A stretch of 64,000 bases of DNA from Paracoccus sigandri (GTDB lineage: Bacteria > Pseudomonadota > Alphaproteobacteria > Rhodobacterales > Rhodobacteraceae): positions 97,191 through 161,190 of the forward strand of contig NZ_QNRC01000010.1 in assembly GCF_003709565.1 (NCBI RefSeq). The letters are read 5' to 3'. How positions within the stretch are numbered: the first letter of the stretch is position 1; each line of letters opens with the position of its first letter. Position numbers and translations under genes: made by a program. The notes below the pieces were generated by a model. It saw only the letters and a program-made list of their open reading frames with translations. It made no database searches and was not told the origin of the DNA. Positions 9,481 through 18,887 of the stretch are shown here, piece by piece.

Positions 9481-10605
9481 TCACCTCCCCGGCGGCAGGC
9501 GGCGCGCGGCGGGCCGGGCATCGTCGCCCAGCACCGTCAGGCGCGGCTCGAACACCTGCGCCAGCACCATCCGGTTGGCCTGGCTGTCCATGACCTCGAT
9601 GGCCGCGTCCTGCAGATCGAAGGCGGTGAAATCCGCGCGCATTCCCGGCGCCAGCCCGTCCCCGCCCGACAGGCCCAGGACCGAACGCGGCGCGGTGGTC
9701 GCGGCGCGGACGCAATCCTCGAAGGGCAGGCCCACGGCCAGCAGCTTGGACATGGTGGTCGCCATGTCCTGGACCGGGCTGTCCATCGAGTTCCGGTGCA
9801 GGTCGGTCGAGATCGAGAAGGGCCGCAGCCCGTCGGCGATCGAGGCGCGCGCGGTCTGGAAATTGAACGAGGCGCCGCCATGGCCGATATCCATCAGGAT
9901 GCCGCGCCCGGCCAGTTCGCTGGCCTGGCGGAACAGCGCCTCGGTATCGCGGATCGAGCCCGCCGGCTTGCCGTTGAAGCAATGGGTGACGATGTCGCCG
10001 GGCGTCAGGATGTCGAACACCTCGTCGATCAGCGGGGGCGGCTCGCCCACATGGACCATCAGCGGCAGGTCGACCATCTCGGCCACGCGCTTGGCGATCT
10101 TGGCGGGCGTGATGCCCCAGCTGCCCACGATCACGCCCGAGGCGCGGACCTTGATGCCGCAGATCACGTCGCGGTTCGCCTCGATCACGGCCAGCGTGCG
10201 GTCGATGTCGATCGAGCGCCAGTCGGTCAGTTCCGGCACCCGGTTGCAGGCGACAAGGCCGATCGAGCCGATGTTCAGGAAGGCCCGGATCGTCTCGCTG
10301 GCGGGTTCGATGACATATTCGCGCAGCCCGTGAAAGCTGGCCTCTCCGGCCGATCCGGCATCGGCCATGGCGGTGACGCCGGTGGGCCGGCCGGCTTCCC
10401 AGGCGCGGATCGAGATGTCGGTGCCGCCATGCCAGACATGCACATGCAGGTCGCACCAGCCGGGCGACAGCCACGCCCCCTTCAGGTCCAGCAGCTCGGC
10501 GCCCTCGACCGGCCCGGCCGCCACCCGGCCGGCCGCATCGACGAAGATCCGGTCCGGGGCGCCGTCGAAGCCGACGGGTTTGAAATTCGTCAGTGTCAGC
10601 GGCAT
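9481..10605 (-). CDS. cog3964 amidohydrolase-superfamily deacetylase
   Basis: A 374-residue TIM-barrel metal hydrolase. Metal ligands of the amidohydrolase superfamily are visible: HVH (His54, His56) after strand 1, the lysine likely carboxylated (Lys152 in GIKVRASG), His185 in MVHVGEP, His208 in VTHCFNG and Asp268 in STDLH. This pattern matches cog3964, often misannotated as dihydroorotase. Characterised members hydrolyse acetyl-(R)-mandelate and N-acetyl-D-amino acid-like substrates. It sits inside the oligopeptide-type transporter operon between the permease and ATPase genes (1-bp gap to the upstream permease gene), so its substrate is probably what the transporter brings in. Exact substrate unknown. 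Confidence 0.85.
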   Translation of the reverse strand: MPLTLTNFKPVGFDGAPDRIFVDAAGRVAAGPVEGAELLDLKGAWLSPGWCDLHVHVWHGGTDISIRAWEAGRPTGVTAMADAGSAGEASFHGLREYVIEPASETIRAFLNIGSIGLVACNRVPELTDWRSIDIDRTLAVIEANRDVICGIKVRASGVIVGSWGITPAKIAKRVAEMVDLPLMVHVGEPPPLIDEVFDILTPGDIVTHCFNGKPAGSIRDTEALFRQASELAGRGILMDIGHGGASFNFQTARASIADGLRPFSISTDLHRNSMDSPVQDMATTMSKLLAVGLPFEDCVRAATTAPRSVLGLSGGDGLAPGMRADFTAFDLQDAAIEVMDSQANRMVLAQVFEPRLTVLGDDARPAARRLPPGR

Positions 10606-11469
10606 TCAGGTCTCCTTGGCAAGTTTCGGGTCCAGCGCGTCGCGCAGCCCGTCCCCGACGATCTGCAAGGACAGGACCGAGATCGCGATGGCGAGGCCGG
10701 GAAAGAGGATCAGGAAGAAGGCGTTGTCGATATATTGCCGCCCCTCGTTCACCATGATGCCCCAGGTGGGGGTCCGGGGATCGACGCCGACGCCCAGGAA
10801 GGACAGGCCCGCCTCGGCCAGCATGGCATAGGCGAAGATGAAGGTGGCCTGGACCAGGATCGGCGACAGGATGTTGCGCAGCACATGCGTGACCATGATC
10901 GTCGGCGTGCGCGTGCCAAGCGCGCGGGCGGCCTCGACATAGGGCAGCTCGCGGATGACCAGCGTCGAGGCGCGCACGATCCGGGCGATGCGCGGCGTAT
11001 AGACGATCGACAGCGCAAGGATCACGTTCGTCATCGAGCCGCCGAAGATCGCCACCAGCGACAGGGCCAGCAGGATGTCGGGAAAGGCCATCAGCGCGTC
11101 GATCAGCCGCGACAGCGGCGTGTCCAGCCGCCGGAAGAAGCCCGCGACCAGCCCGATCAGGATGCCCGCGGCCGAGGACAGCAGCGCCACCCCCAGCCCG
11201 ATGCCCAGGGACACCTGCCCGGCGACCAGCAGCCGGCCCAGAAGGTCGCGCCCGAAGGCGTCGGTGCCCAGCAGGTGGTCGCCCCCCGGCGCGATCAGCC
11301 GGTTGCGGACCGACATCCCGCCGATCTCGGTCACGCCCAGGGCGGGCAGCAGGAAACAGGCCGCGATGATCGCCAGGAACACCGCCAGCGCGACGACGCT
11401 GGAGGGGCGCTGGAACAGCAGCTTGCGGAAACCGGGGGCCGCGACGGCGGCGGAAGCGGGGCCGGACAT
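10606..11469 (-). CDS. Oligopeptide-type ABC transporter permease (OppC/DppC type)
   Basis: A 287-residue permease with about six transmembrane helices and the binding-protein-dependent transport motif near EAARALGTRTPTIMVTHVLRN. The N-terminal sequence GAPGGDHLLGTDAFGRD-like region (here APGGDHLLGTDAFGRDLL) is typical of OppC/DppC. The start MSGPASAAVAAPG overlaps the stop of the OppB-type gene by one base (TGATG), showing coupling. A much longer reading frame exists upstream in this frame but it is an artefact crossing the OppB gene. Confidence 0.9.
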   Translation of the reverse strand: MSGPASAAVAAPGFRKLLFQRPSSVVALAVFLAIIAACFLLPALGVTEIGGMSVRNRLIAPGGDHLLGTDAFGRDLLGRLLVAGQVSLGIGLGVALLSSAAGILIGLVAGFFRRLDTPLSRLIDALMAFPDILLALSLVAIFGGSMTNVILALSIVYTPRIARIVRASTLVIRELPYVEAARALGTRTPTIMVTHVLRNILSPILVQATFIFAYAMLAEAGLSFLGVGVDPRTPTWGIMVNEGRQYIDNAFFLILFPGLAIAISVLSLQIVGDGLRDALDPKLAKET

Positions 11470-12410
11470 CAGTATCTCACCCTCTTGTCGACGACCAGAT
11501 AGAGAAGATCGGTCGCAAGGTTCACCAGCACGTAAAGGCCCGCGACCACGATCAGCGTGCCCTGGATCACCGGATAGTCGCGGCGCAGCACCGCGTTGAC
11601 CACCAGGTTGCCCATGCCCGGCAGGTTGAAGACCCGTTCGGTCACCACCGCGCCCGAGACCAGCAGCGCGAAGGTCAGGCCGATCACCGTGATGATCGGG
11701 ATCCCGGCATTCTTCAGCGCGTGGCGCAGCACCACGCGCCGCTCGGTCATGCCCTTGGCGCGGGCGGTGCGAACGTAATCCTCGCCCAGGATGTCCAGCA
11801 TCGAGGCGCGGGTGAAGCGCAGGATCAGCGCCGAATTGGTGATGCCCAGGGTGATCGAGGGCAGCACCAGGTGCCGCATCCGCTCGGCAAAATCCGCCCC
11901 CGCGCCGCCATAGCCCGAGGCGGGGAACCAGCCCAGGTCGGTCGCCAGGTAGCGCTGGAAGATCAGCCCGGTCAGGAAACTGGGCACCGAGGCCGCCAGC
12001 ATCGCCGAGGTGATCGACGCCTGGTCCAGGAAGGATCCGCGCCGATAGGCGGCCCAGATGCCGACCGGCGTGGCGATGACCAGCGCCACCATCAGCGAGA
12101 ACAGCGCCAGGAAGATCGTCGGTTCCGCGCGGTTCGCCAGGACCGTCAGCACCGGCTGGTTGAAGAACAGCGAACGCCCCAGGTCGCCCTGCAGGGCATT
12201 GCCCAGGAAGGTCGCGTATTGGACCAGGATCGGCCGGTCCAGCCCCAGCCGGCCGCGCAGCGCCGCGACCTCGTCGGGGCTGGCATCCGGTCCCAGCATC
12301 AGCGAGGCCGGATCGCCTGGCGCCAGCCGGACCAGCACGAAGGCGATGGTCAGGACCAGGAAGATGACGACGATCATGCCGACGAGACGGCGAAGAAGAT
12401 AGCTGCGCAT
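11469..12410 (-). CDS. Oligopeptide-type ABC transporter permease (OppB/DppB type)
   Basis: A 313-residue permease, six predicted helices, beginning MRSYLLRRLVGMIVV, a very typical OppB/DppB N-terminus with APGDPASLMLG following. The EAA-like loop is at RTARAKGMTERRVVLRHALKN. It lies 66 bp downstream of the binding-protein gene and is joined to the OppC gene by a one-base overlap. Confidence 0.92.
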   Translation of the reverse strand: MRSYLLRRLVGMIVVIFLVLTIAFVLVRLAPGDPASLMLGPDASPDEVAALRGRLGLDRPILVQYATFLGNALQGDLGRSLFFNQPVLTVLANRAEPTIFLALFSLMVALVIATPVGIWAAYRRGSFLDQASITSAMLAASVPSFLTGLIFQRYLATDLGWFPASGYGGAGADFAERMRHLVLPSITLGITNSALILRFTRASMLDILGEDYVRTARAKGMTERRVVLRHALKNAGIPIITVIGLTFALLVSGAVVTERVFNLPGMGNLVVNAVLRRDYPVIQGTLIVVAGLYVLVNLATDLLYLVVDKRVRY

Positions 12411-12476
12411 GGGCCTGCTCGATGCGTTGCGACATCCGTCCCGGCCGCCGCGGGGCGGCCGGGTCCGTCTTGGGGA

Positions 12477-13985
12477 TCACTCGGCCCGGTGGGCGTTCCA
12501 GAAGGCCGGCCAGGGCGAGGGATGGACGCCCTCCAGCCCCCGCGCCTTGCCCTGCAGCGCGTTGAAATTGCCGATCTTGATCATGCCGACATCCTCGAAG
12601 ACGCGCTGCTGCAATTCGGCATAGATGGCCTGGCGCGCCTCGGGGTCGGTCTCGGCGGTGAAACGGTCCAGGATCTCGTTCTTTGCCGGGTCGTCCCAGC
12701 CCTCGCGGGCGGTGGAGAACAGCGACGAGGTCAGGGCGGGTTCCGGCAGGAAGGGCGAATGGGTGATGTGGATGTCCCACAGGTCGGGATTGTCGCGGTT
12801 CTGCGCCAGCGTCGCCCAGTCCACCACGTCCAGCTGCACGCTGAACCCGGCCATTTCCAGCGCCATCCGCGCGACCTCGGCCATCTGGTAATGGAACTCG
12901 TATTGCCGCGAGGTCAGGATGCGCAGCGGCTGGCCGTCATAGCCGGCCTGTTCCAGGTATTCGGCCGCCTTTTCGGGGTCGTTCAGGTTGTAAAGCTCGG
13001 TCCCCGCATCGCTGTGCCAGGCCCAGCCCTCGGGATAGAGCGCGCCGTCGGTCTGGAAGAACTTCTCATCCCCGAAGGCCGCGAACAGCATGTCGTCATA
13101 GGGCAGCGCGGCCTGCACGGCGCGGCGGATGTTGGGGTCCGTCATCAGCCCCTTCTTGTGATTGACCGCGAATACCGGCCAGCCGAAGGCCTCCAGCAGC
13201 ACCGGCTCGGCCACGTCCGAGGCCGCGATGCGGTCGTAAGCCTCGGTGGACAGGCTGTCGGCATAGTCGAACTGGCCCGACAGCAGCCCCTCGATCCGCG
13301 TATTGGTGTCGGGCACCGGCACGAAGCGGATCTCGTCGGGGGTCTGGTTGCGCTCGCCCGCCTCGGTGCCGGGCTTCGCATAATCCTCGAAGCGGACAAG
13401 CTGGACATACTGGTCGGGCTCATGCGCCTGCAACCTGTAGGGGCCGGTGCCGACCACCTGGTCGATCTCGGGGGCGATGATCTCCTCGGGATAGATCGCC
13501 GCCGCCGAATTCGAGAAGGCCAGCAGCGACAGAAGCGGCGCATAGGGCTCGTCCAGCGTGATCGCGACCTCATGGGGCCCGGTCGCCTCGATCCGCACGA
13601 TATTGTCGGCAATGGCGATGCCGCGGCTGGCGACGTCCTTCCAGCGTTCCAGCGAGGCCACGACATCGGCGCTGTCCATGGTCGAGCCGTCATGGAAGCC
13701 GACGCCCTCGCGCAGCGGGATGGTATAGGTGGTGCCGTCCTCGCTGATCGCCGGCATGTCGGCGGCCAGCAGCGGCACGACGGCCCAGCCCTCGTCGAAG
13801 GTATACAGCGTCTCCACGACATGCTGGGTGACGATGCTGACGACATCCTTGGTCGACAGCATCGGGTCGAAGGTGTCGGGATCGCCGATGATGGCGACGT
13901 CGACGGTCCCTTGTGCGGCAAGCGGCCCGCCGGCGCAGAGTGCGATCACGGCGGCGCTGGCCCGGCAGGTGGCACGGAATGTCAT
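12477..13985 (-). CDS. Peptide-type ABC transporter substrate-binding protein (SBP family 5)
   Basis: A 502-residue periplasmic binding protein of the OppA/DppA family (solute-binding family 5). A signal peptide ends near GGPLAAQG at about residue 26, and the family core starts at DVAIIGDPDTFDPML. First gene of the operon SBP-B-C-amidohydrolase-D-F-ridA. Family 5 proteins bind peptides, nickel, glycosides or opine-like compounds; the catabolic neighbours suggest an N-acyl amino acid or related compound rather than a plain dipeptide. Confidence 0.9.
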   Translation of the reverse strand: MTFRATCRASAAVIALCAGGPLAAQGTVDVAIIGDPDTFDPMLSTKDVVSIVTQHVVETLYTFDEGWAVVPLLAADMPAISEDGTTYTIPLREGVGFHDGSTMDSADVVASLERWKDVASRGIAIADNIVRIEATGPHEVAITLDEPYAPLLSLLAFSNSAAAIYPEEIIAPEIDQVVGTGPYRLQAHEPDQYVQLVRFEDYAKPGTEAGERNQTPDEIRFVPVPDTNTRIEGLLSGQFDYADSLSTEAYDRIAASDVAEPVLLEAFGWPVFAVNHKKGLMTDPNIRRAVQAALPYDDMLFAAFGDEKFFQTDGALYPEGWAWHSDAGTELYNLNDPEKAAEYLEQAGYDGQPLRILTSRQYEFHYQMAEVARMALEMAGFSVQLDVVDWATLAQNRDNPDLWDIHITHSPFLPEPALTSSLFSTAREGWDDPAKNEILDRFTAETDPEARQAIYAELQQRVFEDVGMIKIGNFNALQGKARGLEGVHPSPWPAFWNAHRAE

Positions 13986-14192
13986 CTGAGGCTCCCTGTA
14001 TTCTCTTATAATGTTGTATAGTCCGCAACAACGAGTAAAAGGGCGCCCTTCATAAGAGTCAACTATCTTCTATTATTATGTCATATCGAGATATGCGGGC
14101 CCTTCCCGACAGGGCTGCGTGGCCCTCGGGCTTGCCGGGCGATCAGGTCGAAACGTTCTGCGGATTGCGGCCGGGCGCCTTGCCGCCTTGCG
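13986..14192. promoter_or_regulatory. Promoter region of the SBP-Opp-amidohydrolase operon
   Basis: The stretch from about 13995 to 14095 is strikingly AT-rich for this genome. It contains the inverted repeat TGTTG-N9-CAACA at 14012-14030, a candidate operator, and the distant pair CTCTTAT (14003-14009) / ATAAGAG (14051-14057). A CCGCCT-AGGCGG hairpin at 14183-14200 overlaps the stop of the MFS gene and may end that transcript. No unambiguous -35/-10 pair was found. Confidence 0.5.
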
Positions 14193-15653
14193 TCAGGCGG
14201 TGGTCTCCGCGCGGCGCCGGCGCCTGCCGACATTTCCGGAGGCCTCGCCCCCGGCATCGGGGTGCAGCGCAAGGAAGCGCAGCGCGGCCAGCGCCCCGGT
14301 CGCGCCCAGGACCAGCAGCGCGATCCGCAGGTCGCCGATCCCGGCCTCGGGGAAATGGCCCGAGACCTGCTGCGACAGCCGGATCACCGCGACCGAACAG
14401 GCCACCGCCAGAACCATCGCCACCTGCTGGCTCATCGCGCTCAGCGTCATGGCGGCGGGGCGCTGGTGATCCTCGATCTCGGCGACCGACAGCGTCGCAA
14501 GGGCGGTGAACTGCATCGAGCGCACCAGCCCGGCAAGGAACAGCAGGACCCACAGCCCGGCCCGCCCGGCATCCGCCGGAACCGCCGCGAAACCCGCCAC
14601 CGCCAGTCCCGCGGCCAGCCCGTTCCAGACCAGCACCCGGCGATAGCCGAAGCGCCGCAGCACCGGCGTGGTCACGCTTTTCATTGCCAGGTTGCCAAGG
14701 AAATAGACCAGCAGCAGCGACCCGGCCTCGACCGCCGATAGCCCGAAGCCAAGCTGGAACAGCAATGGCAGCAGGAACGGGCTGGCATTGATCGAGATCC
14801 GGCACAGCGTTCCCGGCCCCAGCGTGGTCAGGCGGAAGGCGGGAACGGCCAGCACGCCCAAGTCGAACAGCGGCGCCGGGCTGCGGCGCAGATGCGCAAG
14901 CGCGGCGATCCCCGCCAGCAGGCCAAGCCCCAGCAGGACCGCCGCCGGCAGCGCGCCAAAGCCGGCGATGAAGGCCTCGAAGCCCGACAGCAGCAGCACG
15001 ATCGCCCCCGAGGTCAGCAGGAAGCCGCGCAGGTCGAAGCGCGACACGCTGCCCGAAGGGCGGTTCGGGGCAAGCCGCAGGAACAGCAGGATGGCGACCA
15101 GGCACAGCGGCAGGTTGATGAAGAAGTTCCACTGCCAGCCCAGATGCGTGCTGATCCAGCCGCCGACCACCGGCCCCAGCACCGGCGCGAACAACGCGGG
15201 CCAGGTGATCGTGGCCACGGCCTGCACGATCCCCGACCGGGGCGTGTGCTGCAGGACCAGGATCCGCCCGACCGGCGCCATCAGCGCCGCCGATGCGCCC
15301 TGCGCCGCGCGCGCCGCGATGAAGCCGGGAAAGGACTGCGCCAGCCCCGCCGCCAGCGAGGACAGCGCAAAGCCCGCCACCGCCCAGACCAGCAGGTTGC
15401 GGGCGCCGAACCGTTCCGACAGCGAGCCGGCGGCGGGGATGAAGGCCGCCATGCACAGCAGGTAGACCGTGAAGGCCGAGCCCATCGCGACCGCATCGGT
15501 GCCGAAATCCGCCGCGATCAGCGGCAGCGAGGTGGCGATGATGGTGCTGTCCAGCAGCTGGACGAAGAAGACCGCCGCGACAAGCAGGGAAATCAGCCGT
15601 CCGGGCGGGCTCGCGGCCGGCCCTGGCTGCGGCGGCGGGGGGATATCCGTCAT
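14193..15653 (-). CDS. DHA2-type MFS exporter (EmrB/QacA family)
   Basis: A 486-residue proton-coupled drug/solute exporter with 14 predicted transmembrane helices. Typical DHA2 features are LLDSTIIATSLPLIAADF in helix 1 (the motif D1 region) and the loop GSLSERFGARNLLVW (motif A). The charged proline-rich N-terminus and arginine-rich C-terminus are cytoplasmic. It lies 79 bp downstream of the sulfonate-type binding protein gene on the same strand and may be the last gene of that operon, possibly exporting a desulfonated product; that role is inference. Confidence 0.88.
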   Translation of the reverse strand: MTDIPPPPQPGPAASPPGRLISLLVAAVFFVQLLDSTIIATSLPLIAADFGTDAVAMGSAFTVYLLCMAAFIPAAGSLSERFGARNLLVWAVAGFALSSLAAGLAQSFPGFIAARAAQGASAALMAPVGRILVLQHTPRSGIVQAVATITWPALFAPVLGPVVGGWISTHLGWQWNFFINLPLCLVAILLFLRLAPNRPSGSVSRFDLRGFLLTSGAIVLLLSGFEAFIAGFGALPAAVLLGLGLLAGIAALAHLRRSPAPLFDLGVLAVPAFRLTTLGPGTLCRISINASPFLLPLLFQLGFGLSAVEAGSLLLVYFLGNLAMKSVTTPVLRRFGYRRVLVWNGLAAGLAVAGFAAVPADAGRAGLWVLLFLAGLVRSMQFTALATLSVAEIEDHQRPAAMTLSAMSQQVAMVLAVACSVAVIRLSQQVSGHFPEAGIGDLRIALLVLGATGALAALRFLALHPDAGGEASGNVGRRRRRAETTA

Positions 15654-15732
15654 TCGGCTCGTCCGTCGAATCCTTCGGTCGCAGGTCCGGGGCGTGCGCA
15701 GGATCCTGCGCGCGCGTCCGGCGATTGTACCG

Positions 15733-16761
15733 TCAGTTGATCGGCTGGTCCAACCGGCTCAGCGCCGCGTCGTGGAAGCTGCGGTCGATCCAGCTGTCGT
15801 AATCCACCTTGCCACGCAGCAGCCCGGCCTCGGCCATGAAGGCCTCCTCGGCCTGCAGGGCGGCGATGGCGGTATCGGTGAATTCGGGGTTCTGGAAGAA
15901 TTTTCCATCCGCATATGTCGCGCGGACCGAGGCTTCGGCATTGCCCGTGCCCGCGACGAAGCTGCTGATGGTCTCGTCGGGATTGTCGTCGACCCAGCGG
16001 GCGGTGGCGATGTCCACGGCCAGGATCCGGGTCACGATGTCGGGATAGTTGCGGGCGAATTCGCCGTTCACGCTGATGACATGGGGCACCGACCATTCCG
16101 GCTTGCCCGAAACCGCCGCATCGAAGATGACGCGCGCCAGCCCCTGGTCCACCAGCTTCTGCGCCGTGCCGCCGCTTTCGACAAGGGCATCGATATCGCC
16201 GCGCTCCAGCGCCGGGCCGGATGAATCGATCCCCAGGTTCATGCTCTCGACGTCCGAGATCGCGACGCCCTTGGCCTCCAGCGCCTTGGCCAGCGTGGAA
16301 TGGCGGACGGTGCCCGCCAGATAGGCGACCTTGCGGCCCTTCAGGTCGGCCAGCGTCCGGATGTCGCTGTCGGCGCGCACCAGCACCAGCGTCTCGTTGC
16401 CCGGCACCCAGCTGGACAGGCCGACGGCCTTCACATCCGCCCCGCTGGCCGCAAGCCGCAGCGAGGGGTTGTTGCCGATATAGGTCAGGTCGATCGCCCC
16501 CGATCCCAGCGCCACCGTCACCGCCGAACCGCCGTCGAAGGTCGAAAGCTCGACCCGGATGCCGTCCTCGGCGAATTCCTCGGCCAGCAGGCCCTTGTCG
16601 CGGAACAGGATGAATTTCAGGTGGCCCGGCGCGGTCGATCCGATGCGGATCACCTCGGGCTTGTCCTGCGCGGCGGCGGGCAGCGGCGCGCTCAGCAGGG
16701 CAGAGGCGGCCAGCAGCGCGCCAAGCGCATGGCGCCGGGAAAGGGTCGGGAAGAAGGTCAT
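15733..16761 (-). CDS. Sulfonate/nitrate-type ABC transporter substrate-binding protein (SsuA/TauA family)
   Basis: A 342-residue periplasmic protein with a twin-arginine-like leader (LSRRHALGALLAAS) ending near PAAAQ at about residue 32, then an SsuA/TauA/NMT1-like domain (IRIGSTAPGHLKFILFRDKG). Solute-binding proteins of this family serve sulfonates, sulfate esters, taurine or nitrate. Next to a sulfonate-type permease and ATPase and a flavoprotein-ferredoxin pair, an organosulfur substrate is the best guess. Confidence 0.85.
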   Translation of the reverse strand: MTFFPTLSRRHALGALLAASALLSAPLPAAAQDKPEVIRIGSTAPGHLKFILFRDKGLLAEEFAEDGIRVELSTFDGGSAVTVALGSGAIDLTYIGNNPSLRLAASGADVKAVGLSSWVPGNETLVLVRADSDIRTLADLKGRKVAYLAGTVRHSTLAKALEAKGVAISDVESMNLGIDSSGPALERGDIDALVESGGTAQKLVDQGLARVIFDAAVSGKPEWSVPHVISVNGEFARNYPDIVTRILAVDIATARWVDDNPDETISSFVAGTGNAEASVRATYADGKFFQNPEFTDTAIAALQAEEAFMAEAGLLRGKVDYDSWIDRSFHDAALSRLDQPIN

Positions 16762-16833
16762 CGGGTCGGTCTCCGAAAGGCGCGGCGCGCAGGGCGGTCG
16801 CGAGGGATTGGAACGGGGAAAAGCGGGGCGGCG

Positions 16834-17691
16834 TCAGGCGCCCCCGCCGGCCGGGCTGTCGCGCCAGCGCGCCGCGCGGCTGTCGATGGCGACCAGCACA
16901 TAGTTCAGCGCAAGGCCGATGGCGGTCAGGACCAGGATCCCGGCATACATCCGGTCGGTTTCCAGCATCAGCGAGGAATGCTGGATCAGGAAGCCGATGC
17001 CCGACTGCGCCGCCAGCATCTCGGCCGCGATCACCGACATCAGCGAGGCCTTCACCCCCAGCCGCGCGCCCGCCACGATCGAGGGCACCGCCGAAGGCAG
17101 GATCACCTTGCGAAACAGGTTCCAGTCCGAAGTGCCCATCGAGCGCGCCGCCTTCAGCAGCAGCGGATCGACCGATTTCACGCCGACGATGGTGTTGATG
17201 AGCAGAAAGAACACCGCCGCATAGAAGGTGATCGCGATCTTGGAGGCCTCGCCGATGCCCAAGAGCAGGATGAACACCGGCAGCAGCGCGAATTGCGAGG
17301 TGTTGCGCAGCGTCTGCACCAGCAGGTCGGTGATCTTCTCGAACAGCGCATAGCGGCCCATCGCCAGCCCCAGCGGCACGCCCACCGCGACCGCAAGGAC
17401 GAATCCCGTCGCCGCCCGGTTCAGGCTGATGCCGACATGGCGCGACAGCTCGCCGCTGGTGGTCATCGCGGCCAGCGTGGACAGCACCACCGACAGCGGC
17501 GGAAAGAAGATCGGGTTCAGCAGCCCGGCGCGCGGGGCGATTTCCCACAGCGCCAGCAGAAGCAGCATCAGCGGCAGGCCGATGATGAAGGTGCCGGTCT
17601 GCCCCGCCGTCAGCAGCGACAGCGGCGTGCGCCGGCGCCAGAATTCGAACGCGCGGCTTTCGCGCTGCGATTTATCGGTCAGATATGCCAT
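16834..17691 (-). CDS. Sulfonate/nitrate-type ABC transporter permease (SsuC/TauC family)
   Basis: A 285-residue permease with about six transmembrane helices and the ATPase-contact loop near KAARSMGTSDWNLFRKVILPS. It begins 12 bp after the ATPase gene and is followed 72 bp later by the binding-protein gene, all on the minus strand. It forms the membrane channel of the importer. Confidence 0.9.
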   Translation of the reverse strand: MAYLTDKSQRESRAFEFWRRRTPLSLLTAGQTGTFIIGLPLMLLLLALWEIAPRAGLLNPIFFPPLSVVLSTLAAMTTSGELSRHVGISLNRAATGFVLAVAVGVPLGLAMGRYALFEKITDLLVQTLRNTSQFALLPVFILLLGIGEASKIAITFYAAVFFLLINTIVGVKSVDPLLLKAARSMGTSDWNLFRKVILPSAVPSIVAGARLGVKASLMSVIAAEMLAAQSGIGFLIQHSSLMLETDRMYAGILVLTAIGLALNYVLVAIDSRAARWRDSPAGGGA

Positions 17692-17703
17692 GTTCCCGCC
17701 TCC

Positions 17704-18540
17704 TCAGTTCGCATAGCTTGCCGACAGCGCCCAATCCTGCTGCGCGCGCGTCACCTCGTCGCGCAGCGCCTCCCAGACCTGCTGGCGGTAGTGGTTGAAT
17801 TCCGGGCTGTTGCGCAGATCCAGGTCGCGCGGGCGCGGCAGGTCGATCTCGACGATCTCCTTGACCAGCCCCGGCCGCGCGGTCATCACCACCACCCGGT
17901 CGGCCAGATAGATCGCCTCGTCGATGGCATGGGTGACGAAGACCACCGTGGTGTTGATCTGTTCCCAGATCCGCAGCAGCTCGCTTTGCAGCAGGTCGCG
18001 GGTCTGGGCGTCCAGCGCCGCGAAGGGCTCGTCCATCAGCAGCACCTCGGGATCGGTGGACAGCGCGCGGGCGATGGCGACGCGCTGCTGCATGCCCCCC
18101 GACAGCTGCGAGGGATAGCGGTCCTCGAAGCCCTTCAGCCCGAACAGCGTCAGGAAATGCCGGGCGCGTTCGCGGCGTTCAAGCCGCGGGACGCCGCGCA
18201 CCTCCAGCGCGTATTCCACGTTCTCCAGCGCGTTGCGCCAGGGAAACAGGGCGTATTGCTGGAACACGTAGCCCACCTTGGCGTCGGGCTGCGTCACCAG
18301 CGTCCGGTCGATCCAGGTCCGCCCCGAGGTGGCCTGGGTCAGCCCGCCGATGATGTCGAGCAGCACCGACTTGCCGCTGCCCGACGGGCCGACCAGCGTG
18401 ACGAATTCGCCCCGCCGGATGGTCAGGTCGACGCCCGCCAGCACCGGCACGCGATCGGTGGGCTTGCCCTCGACGACGATCGACTGGCCCGAGTGAAGCT
18501 GGAACGTCTTGCGGACGTCGGAAATCGTGATGCGGTCCAT
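17704..18540 (-). CDS. Sulfonate/nitrate-type ABC transporter ATPase (SsuB/TauB family)
   Basis: A 278-residue ATPase: Walker A GPSGSGKS, signature [15 protein letters not shown], Walker B VLLMDEPFAALD, and the C-terminal LPRPRDLDLRNSPEFN typical of the SsuB/TauB group. The start MDRITISDVRKTF is chosen since the longer frame overlaps the ferredoxin gene with non-conserved sequence. It begins 17 bp after the ferredoxin gene, in the same operon. Confidence 0.9.
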   Translation of the reverse strand: MDRITISDVRKTFQLHSGQSIVVEGKPTDRVPVLAGVDLTIRRGEFVTLVGPSGSGKSVLLDIIGGLTQATSGRTWIDRTLVTQPDAKVGYVFQQYALFPWRNALENVEYALEVRGVPRLERRERARHFLTLFGLKGFEDRYPSQLSGGMQQRVAIARALSTDPEVLLMDEPFAALDAQTRDLLQSELLRIWEQINTTVVFVTHAIDEAIYLADRVVVMTARPGLVKEIVEIDLPRPRDLDLRNSPEFNHYRQQVWEALRDEVTRAQQDWALSASYAN

Positions 18541-18557
18541 TCTTTCCTGCCTTTCCG

Positions 18558-18887
18558 TCACACCTGGGCGACGCGGATATGCATGGTGGGATCCCGGTCC
18601 GAGCCGCCCGCCCGCCCGCGCGACCAGCCAAGCGCGCGCGCATAGCTGCCGAACAGGCCGGCGGCCTCGATCTGGGCTTCGGTGACGGGGACGGGACCCG
18701 AGGCGCGCTCGGCGACAAAACGCGCGTCGGTCGGGCAATAGATCTCGCACAGATAGCAGGTCTGGCAATCCTGCTGGCGGGCGATCACGGGCAGGCCCTC
18801 GTCGTCCTTATCGAAGACATTGGCCGGGCAGACCCGGACGCAGATGTCGCAGCGGATGCAGCGCGATTCCGAGACGATCTCGATCAT
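18558..18887 (-). CDS. 2[4Fe-4S] ferredoxin, AsfB-like partner of the flavoprotein
   Basis: A 109-residue ferredoxin with two complete cluster motifs, CIRCDICVRVCP (Cys10, 13, 16, 20) and CQTCYLCEIYCP (Cys41, 44, 47, 51), plus a C-terminal tail of about 50 residues. It overlaps the flavoprotein stop by 4 bp (ATGA), so the two are translated together and probably form an electron-transfer complex. A reductase-ferredoxin pair next to a sulfonate importer is the layout of asfA-asfB, needed for arylsulfonate use as sulfur source in Pseudomonas and others. The assignment to that family is by context and recall, not alignment. Confidence 0.85.
   Translation of the reverse strand: MIEIVSESRCIRCDICVRVCPANVFDKDDEGLPVIARQQDCQTCYLCEIYCPTDARFVAERASGPVPVTEAQIEAAGLFGSYARALGWSRGRAGGSDRDPTMHIRVAQV

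Noticed and set aside
10606..12780. One 724-codon minus-strand frame spanning two permease genes
   Set aside because: Only the last 287 codons (the OppC-type permease) are conserved. The rest is an out-of-frame reading of the OppB-type gene, which has its own frame and a one-base stop/start overlap with OppC.
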